Source: Chloroflexi bacterium RBG_16_48_8 (GTDB taxonomy: Bacteria; Chloroflexota; Anaerolineae; Anaerolineales; E44-bin32). Taken from it: a stretch of DNA of 8,659 nt. A program made the position numbers and the translations under genes. The DNA lies in assembly GCA_001795115.1 (NCBI GenBank), contig MGNI01000080.1, forward strand, positions 30,026-38,684, given 5' to 3'. Positions 5,535-8,659 of this stretch are shown here, piece by piece; within the stretch, counting starts at the first letter, position 1, and each line of letters opens with the position of its first letter. The notes beneath the pieces are model-generated. The model did no database searches. It was not told the origin of the DNA and saw nothing but the letters and a program-made list of their open reading frames with translations.

Positions 5535-7238
5535 ATGCGTAATCTTCGTTGGCAGTTATTGATAGCACTTGGTGGTTTAATCCTTCTTTTGGGTTACCTT
5601 TTGGGTCAAACACCTTTGCTTGAAAATGCTGCACCTGCTCCAGTTTCAGGAGGGATTTATCGAGAGGCTTTAACCGGTATGGTTAATCGTCTCAACCCAA
5701 TACTGGATACGACCAATCAAGTCGATCGAGATATTGATACGTTGATCTATCGAGGTCTTGTTCGTTTTGACTCTAGGGGAATTGCCTATCCGGATTTGGC
5801 TGAGTCATGGGCCGTTTCAGAGGATGCTACACTCTATACTTTTACTCTGCGAAAAGATGTATTCTGGCATGATGGAAAATCCCTACAATCGGATGATGTT
5901 GTCTATACCTTCTCTAAATTTAAAGACGCTGATTTCCCAGGTTCCGAGGACTTAAAGACGCTATGGAACGAGATCAAGATTATTCGTCTTGATGATCGAA
6001 CCCTCCAATTTCAACTTCCGGAACCATTTTCTCCATTCCTTGACTTTCTCTCGATAGGCCTGTTACCTGAACATCTGCTTCGCGGCGTGAGTGCTGGCGA
6101 ACTTATCGATCACCCCTTTAATGTCCAACCCATCGGTACTGGTCCTTTCGAGTTCGCTCAATTCATCATGGAGGAAAACAAGATCATTGGCGTTCGTCTC
6201 CAGGCCTTTGACGACTATTTTGAAGGGAGACCTTACCTGGATCAGATTGATTTCCTTTTTTACCCGGATGAAAGTCAAGCGTTTCAGGCCTACCTGAATG
6301 AGGAAGTCATGGGAATTGACCAGATTAGCATCGATCTCCTGGATCGTGTTTTAGAAATCCCTAATCTAAATGTACACTCTGCACGTTTGCCCAAGTTCTA
6401 CTTGATTTTTCTAAATTTAAAGGATCCTGAACATAGTTACTTCGAAGAAAAGCTTTTTCGCCGAGCCCTTCTCCAATCCATTAACCGCCAATGGCTGATC
6501 GATACACATTTATCTGGACAAGGGGTGATCGCAACAGGACCGATTTTCTCATCGACCTGGGCATACTTTGCCTCCCTTCAGCCCTGGTCCTTTGATGTCC
6601 AAGAAGCAAATACGCTTCTGAATGACCTGGGATGGGAGATTCCAGAGGGCATTGCACCAGGTTCTCCTGACTATATCCGAAAAAAGGACGAAACGCTTCT
6701 CTCCTTTGAACTTATCCATGCCTCAAATAATCTTCATACTGCTTTAGCGGAAGCGATACGCGATAGTTGGAAACAAGTAGGCGTTCATATCGAATTAGTC
6801 GCTGTTCCAGCTGAGCAGATTCAAACCAACTACCTGGAACCCCGAGAATATGAATCGCTCCTGACCGAGATAGACTTCAGCCCCTACACAGATCCTGATC
6901 CCTATCCATTTTGGCACGATTCCCAGGTGGAGACAGGTCAAAATTACGCAGGTTTTACGGATCGCAATATCGGGATCTGGCTTGAAAAAGCTCGCACCAC
7001 ATCTGATCTAACCACACGAACAGATCTCTATAAAAGCTTCCAATCTCGGTTCAACGATCAGCTTCCGGCATTGTTGCTCTTCTCTCCAATTTACAATTAT
7101 GCAATTGACGCCCAAATTCAAGGTGTCAGTGTAGGTCCACTCTTTGAACCCAGTGATCGTTTTGCCAATATCCTGGATTGGTTCATTCGCGTTCAATCAA
7201 CTTCGGAACTATCCATTACGGAGACATCACCACCCTAA
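5535..7238 (+). CDS. Family-5 (peptide/opine-type) solute-binding protein
   Basis: Extracytoplasmic solute-binding protein of the DppA/OppA/NikA type, which captures peptides or other small ligands for an ABC importer. After an N-terminal hydrophobic segment (8-23) it has GGIYREALTGMVNRLNPILD (39-58), DTLIYRGLVRFDSRG (68-82), and the family signature region YTFTLRKDVFWHDGKSL with SDDVVYTF (101-126), then a typical C-terminal lobe ending about residue 550. Length (567 aa) fits. The protein has no cysteine at all, so there is no lipobox. No clear AxA cleavage site is visible either, so it may stay anchored by its N-terminal helix. No Shine-Dalgarno precedes the ATG; the first later in-frame Met (49) lies inside the conserved domain, so this start is kept. 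No ABC permease or ATPase gene is adjacent, so the substrate and partner are unknown. Confidence 0.9.
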   Translation: MRNLRWQLLIALGGLILLLGYLLGQTPLLENAAPAPVSGGIYREALTGMVNRLNPILDTTNQVDRDIDTLIYRGLVRFDSRGIAYPDLAESWAVSEDATLYTFTLRKDVFWHDGKSLQSDDVVYTFSKFKDADFPGSEDLKTLWNEIKIIRLDDRTLQFQLPEPFSPFLDFLSIGLLPEHLLRGVSAGELIDHPFNVQPIGTGPFEFAQFIMEENKIIGVRLQAFDDYFEGRPYLDQIDFLFYPDESQAFQAYLNEEVMGIDQISIDLLDRVLEIPNLNVHSARLPKFYLIFLNLKDPEHSYFEEKLFRRALLQSINRQWLIDTHLSGQGVIATGPIFSSTWAYFASLQPWSFDVQEANTLLNDLGWEIPEGIAPGSPDYIRKKDETLLSFELIHASNNLHTALAEAIRDSWKQVGVHIELVAVPAEQIQTNYLEPREYESLLTEIDFSPYTDPDPYPFWHDSQVETGQNYAGFTDRNIGIWLEKARTTSDLTTRTDLYKSFQSRFNDQLPALLLFSPIYNYAIDAQIQGVSVGPLFEPSDRFANILDWFIRVQSTSELSITETSPP

Positions 7239-7252
7239 TCTACACATTGGCA

Positions 7253-7261
7253 TGGTATAAT
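7253..7261 (+). promoter_or_regulatory. Extended -10 promoter of the S1-domain gene
   Basis: TGG-TATAAT is a perfect extended -10, 14 bases after the upstream stop codon. At 17-base spacing the -35 position (7233-7238, CCCTAA) has no resemblance to TTGACA. The predicted start near 7268 gives a leader of about 32 bases containing AGGA at 7291-7294. Confidence 0.65.
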
Positions 7262-7299
7262 CCCGCCTACAATCAGGTACAACCAGTTATAGGAATTAC

Positions 7300-8040
7300 A
7301 TGATGGAAAATACAGAATCGAACAACGAAAAACGATTAAATGACCTCAAACCCAAAATGTCCTTAAAAGGAGTCGTGACAAAAATTGAGTTGTTCGGTGC
7401 ATTTGTTGATGTTGGTGTTGATACACTTGGATTAATCCACATATCAAAAATCAAGCGTGAACCACTCAAACGCATCCAGGATGTCCTGCACGAAGGGCAA
7501 GAAATTGAGGCATGGGTTGAACGTGTCGATCCAGAAGCAGGTCGATTAGAACTAACCATGGTTAGACCCATCCAGCTTGAATGGAAAGACATCAAGCCAG
7601 GTTTGAAAGTGAAAGGTGAAGTCGTTCGTCTTGAGAAATTTGGGGCATTTATTGAAATCGGTGCTGTCAGAACAGGACTGGTGCATGTTAGTGAAATGAG
7701 TTCCGGTTATGTAGCTGACCCTTCGGAAGTGGTTAAAGAAGGTGATCAGGTCGAAGTTGTCATATTGGATTTTGATCGACAAAAACGCCAGATTAGACTG
7801 AGCATGAAAATTGAAGATTCTGAAGAGGCGTTCTTGGAAGAAGATGGGCTAGAGGAAGCACCTCCCACTGCCATGGAAGTTGCCCTTCGTAAAGCCCTGG
7901 GTCAACAGCCTGATGAAGAAACATTTCCACCTGAAACCCCATCCCCTCAGCCCAGCAAGCAAAAGCGTCGCAAGGAATTGGAAGCTATCCTCTCCCGCAC
8001 GCTTGAACAGCGTGTAAGATCTTCCTCCGACAGCTCGTAA
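7300..8040 (+). CDS. Two-S1-domain RNA-binding protein
   Basis: Contains two S1 (OB-fold) RNA-binding domains: residues about 16-88 (MSLKGVVTKIELFGAFVDVG, then GLIHISK) and 98-170 (LKVKGEVVRLEKFGAFIEIG, then GLVHVSEMSSG, closing with RQIRLSMK). This is the same repeat unit as ribosomal protein S1, but with two copies in 246 aa rather than four to six, so it is not a full-length RpsA. A role in translation or RNA turnover is likely but not shown. The C-terminal 75 residues form a low-complexity tail: acidic (SEEAFLEEDGLEEA), then Pro-rich (FPPETPSPQPS), then a basic helix-like end (KQKRRKELEAILSRTLEQRVR). Two adjacent ATG codons are possible starts, at 7300 and 7303. AGGA (7291-7294) is five bases from the first and eight from the second, so 7303 may be preferred. 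It has its own promoter and is followed by two hairpins. Confidence 0.9.
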   Translation: MMENTESNNEKRLNDLKPKMSLKGVVTKIELFGAFVDVGVDTLGLIHISKIKREPLKRIQDVLHEGQEIEAWVERVDPEAGRLELTMVRPIQLEWKDIKPGLKVKGEVVRLEKFGAFIEIGAVRTGLVHVSEMSSGYVADPSEVVKEGDQVEVVILDFDRQKRQIRLSMKIEDSEEAFLEEDGLEEAPPTAMEVALRKALGQQPDEETFPPETPSPQPSKQKRRKELEAILSRTLEQRVRSSSDSS

Positions 8041-8046
8041 CCTTCA

Positions 8047-8062
8047 TGCAATTTTTATTGCA
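8047..8062. repeat. Small 3'-UTR hairpin
   Basis: TGCAAT (8047-8052) pairs with ATTGCA (8057-8062) around TTTT, seven bases after the S1-gene stop codon and six before a much larger hairpin. The stem is AT-rich and has no T tract after it, so it is unlikely to terminate alone. Confidence 0.5.
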
Positions 8063-8068
8063 GCGATA

Positions 8069-8118
8069 AACGAACACATTGGGGCGCAGTAAAATGCGCC
8101 CCAATGTGTTCGTTCTTT
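8069..8118. terminator. Long perfect hairpin, probable bidirectional terminator
   Basis: Positions 8069-8088 pair with 8095-8114 in 20 uninterrupted Watson-Crick pairs around the loop GTAAAA. The stem base is AT-rich (AACGAACACA) and the top is GC-rich (TTGGGGCGCA). It lies 28 bases after the S1-gene stop and about 130 bases before the convergent minus-strand gene's stop, a natural place for a shared terminator. The plus-strand tail is TTCTTT at 8113-8118 (counting the last two stem bases) and the minus-strand tail is TTTATCG, both short, so it is a poor match to the classical U-tract model. Confidence 0.65.
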
Positions 8119-8246
8119 CCCATAAATCCATTAATCTAGAAGATCATACTATCAATACTCTTTCGTACCGGTTTCAAAAGAGGAAGAGCAAAAAGCACTC
8201 TTATTCCTTTAGTGTCTCTGAAAGACGGATCGATCGTTATTGTGAG

Positions 8247-8489
8247 TCACTCTGGTTCTTCATCAAGCCAGAGGTCATCCTCGTCCTCATCATCTGAGAG
8301 TAGATCGTCATCCTCCACATCCCAGATATCATCCATTTCCTCGTCTTCCCATTCCTCTTCGACTTCCGCTTCATCGATGATGGTGTAGGTCACGCACCCC
8401 TCATCTGGGTCGATTTCTACCATCTCTGTACTACAATAACCATCATCGAGAAAAACGCAATCCAGGTAACGACAACGAATCCGTGGCAT
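8247..8489 (-). CDS. Small four-Cys protein with very acidic tail
   Basis: An 80-aa protein of unassigned function. The N-terminal 38 residues carry four cysteines (C6, C11, C19, C32; spacing CX4C-X7-C-X12-C) in CRYLDCVFLDDGYCSTEMVE and GCVTYT. The spacing and the closing C-x-T-aromatic pattern recall small metal-binding domains such as DUF1540, but this is resemblance from memory. From residue 39 on, 28 of 42 residues are Asp or Glu, and there is no Lys, Arg or His after R7. No signal peptide or membrane segment is present, so it is probably cytoplasmic. The start is the ATG at 8489, preceded by GAGGAGG on the minus strand; a longer frame starting with TTG at 8504 would put its start inside that Shine-Dalgarno. 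It converges on the S1-domain gene across the hairpin at 8069-8118. Confidence 0.82.
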   Translation of the reverse strand: MPRIRCRYLDCVFLDDGYCSTEMVEIDPDEGCVTYTIIDEAEVEEEWEDEEMDDIWDVEDDDLLSDDEDEDDLWLDEEPE

Positions 8490-8551
8490 TGCTCTCCTCC
8501 TCAAAGATAATTGAAACTCAATGAGTATTTTTTATTTAGCAATAAGTCGCA

Positions 8552-8580
8552 ATCATACCAAAGGAATTGCTAATTAACAA
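8552..8580 (-). promoter_or_regulatory. Promoter of the four-Cys acidic protein gene
   Basis: Read on the minus strand: -35-like TTGTTA (8580-8575, four of six), a 17-base spacer, and the extended -10 TGG-TATGAT (8560-8552, hexamer five of six). The start would be near 8545, giving a leader of about 55 bases that contains the palindrome ACTCATTGAGT and the GAGGAGG ribosome binding site. TTAGCAA and TTGCTAA copies flank the -10 and could form a 7-bp stem, but this may be chance. Confidence 0.6.
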
Positions 8581-8591
8581 AGCAAAGTTTC

Positions 8592-8659
8592 TCATAAAAT
8601 ACCATCCTTCTGCAAGGCTAAAACCTCCACCCGTTCTCCTCTTGAAAGCAATTCCACTC
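8592..8659 (-). CDS. Possible C-terminal end of a minus-strand gene
   Basis: Entering from the window edge on the minus strand, one frame reads VELLSRGERVEVLALQKDGIL and stops at TGA (8594-8592). The composition looks like an ordinary bacterial C-terminus, and the gene would lie upstream of, and on the same strand as, the four-Cys gene. Only about 21 codons are visible, a second minus-strand frame is also open here, and the family is not recognisable. Treat it as a hint only. Confidence 0.35.
   Translation of the reverse strand, partial: VELLSRGERVEVLALQKDGIL

Noticed and set aside
8251..8274. CTCTGG/CCAGAG inverted repeat near the end of the four-Cys gene
   Set aside because: It lies in coding sequence for LWLDEEPE, has a 12-base loop, and is weak; likely chance.
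8079..8297. 72-codon plus-strand frame after the S1 gene
   Set aside because: It starts within the large hairpin, has no Shine-Dalgarno, and overlaps the better supported minus-strand four-Cys gene.
8490..8504. TTG at 8504 as start of the four-Cys protein
   Set aside because: The TTG lies within the GAGGAGG that serves ATG 8489; the added MRRRA residues are just the translated Shine-Dalgarno.
1..8659. Mobile element, CRISPR array, defence or biosynthetic system
   Set aside because: No transposase, integrase, direct repeat array, toxin-antitoxin pair or clustered unknown genes are visible; the content is mainly conserved housekeeping genes.

Overview
The window is a densely packed housekeeping stretch of a bacterial chromosome. 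The order is rodA-like SEDS gene, gltX, tRNA-Gln(CUG), ftsY, prfB, secG, a family-5 solute-binding protein, a two-S1-domain protein, and then, on the minus strand, a small Cys-motif/acidic protein and possibly the tail of another gene. Moderate GC, the gene style and a peptide-type solute-binding protein behind secG suggest Chloroflexota (Anaerolineae-like). That placement rests on memory of similar gene neighbourhoods, not on a search, so treat it as tentative.

Layout. Positions 6-2682 hold rodA and gltX, 25 bases apart and probably co-transcribed. A tRNA-Gln gene follows at 2719-2789, with its own promoter overlapping the gltX stop codon and a terminator-like hairpin behind it. About 250 bases without a recognisable gene follow, ending in a perfect 20-bp palindrome (3039-3081). 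A consensus extended -10 then lies directly before ftsY, whose GTG sits where transcription should start, so the mRNA is probably leaderless. ftsY and prfB (44 bases apart) look like one unit. prfB needs a +1 programmed frameshift at CTT TGA C (4164-4170), so the gene really starts at 4101. secG has a good promoter and a strong Shine-Dalgarno. The solute-binding protein follows 43 bases later with no visible ribosome binding site. The S1-domain gene has another extended -10 and ends in two successive hairpins. Past these, the convergent minus-strand gene encodes an 80-residue protein with four N-terminal cysteines and an extremely acidic tail.

How the genes work together. FtsY and SecG act in co-translational membrane targeting and Sec export. 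GltX, tRNA-Gln, RF2 and perhaps the S1 protein serve translation. RodA builds the cell wall. The solute-binding protein has no permease or ATPase beside it.

I see no mobile element, CRISPR array, defence cluster or clearly new multi-gene system. The points most worth a second look are the RF2 frameshift site with its weak stimulator, the leaderless ftsY, the recurrent TGnTATAAT promoters, the two long perfect hairpins, and the acidic Cys-motif protein.
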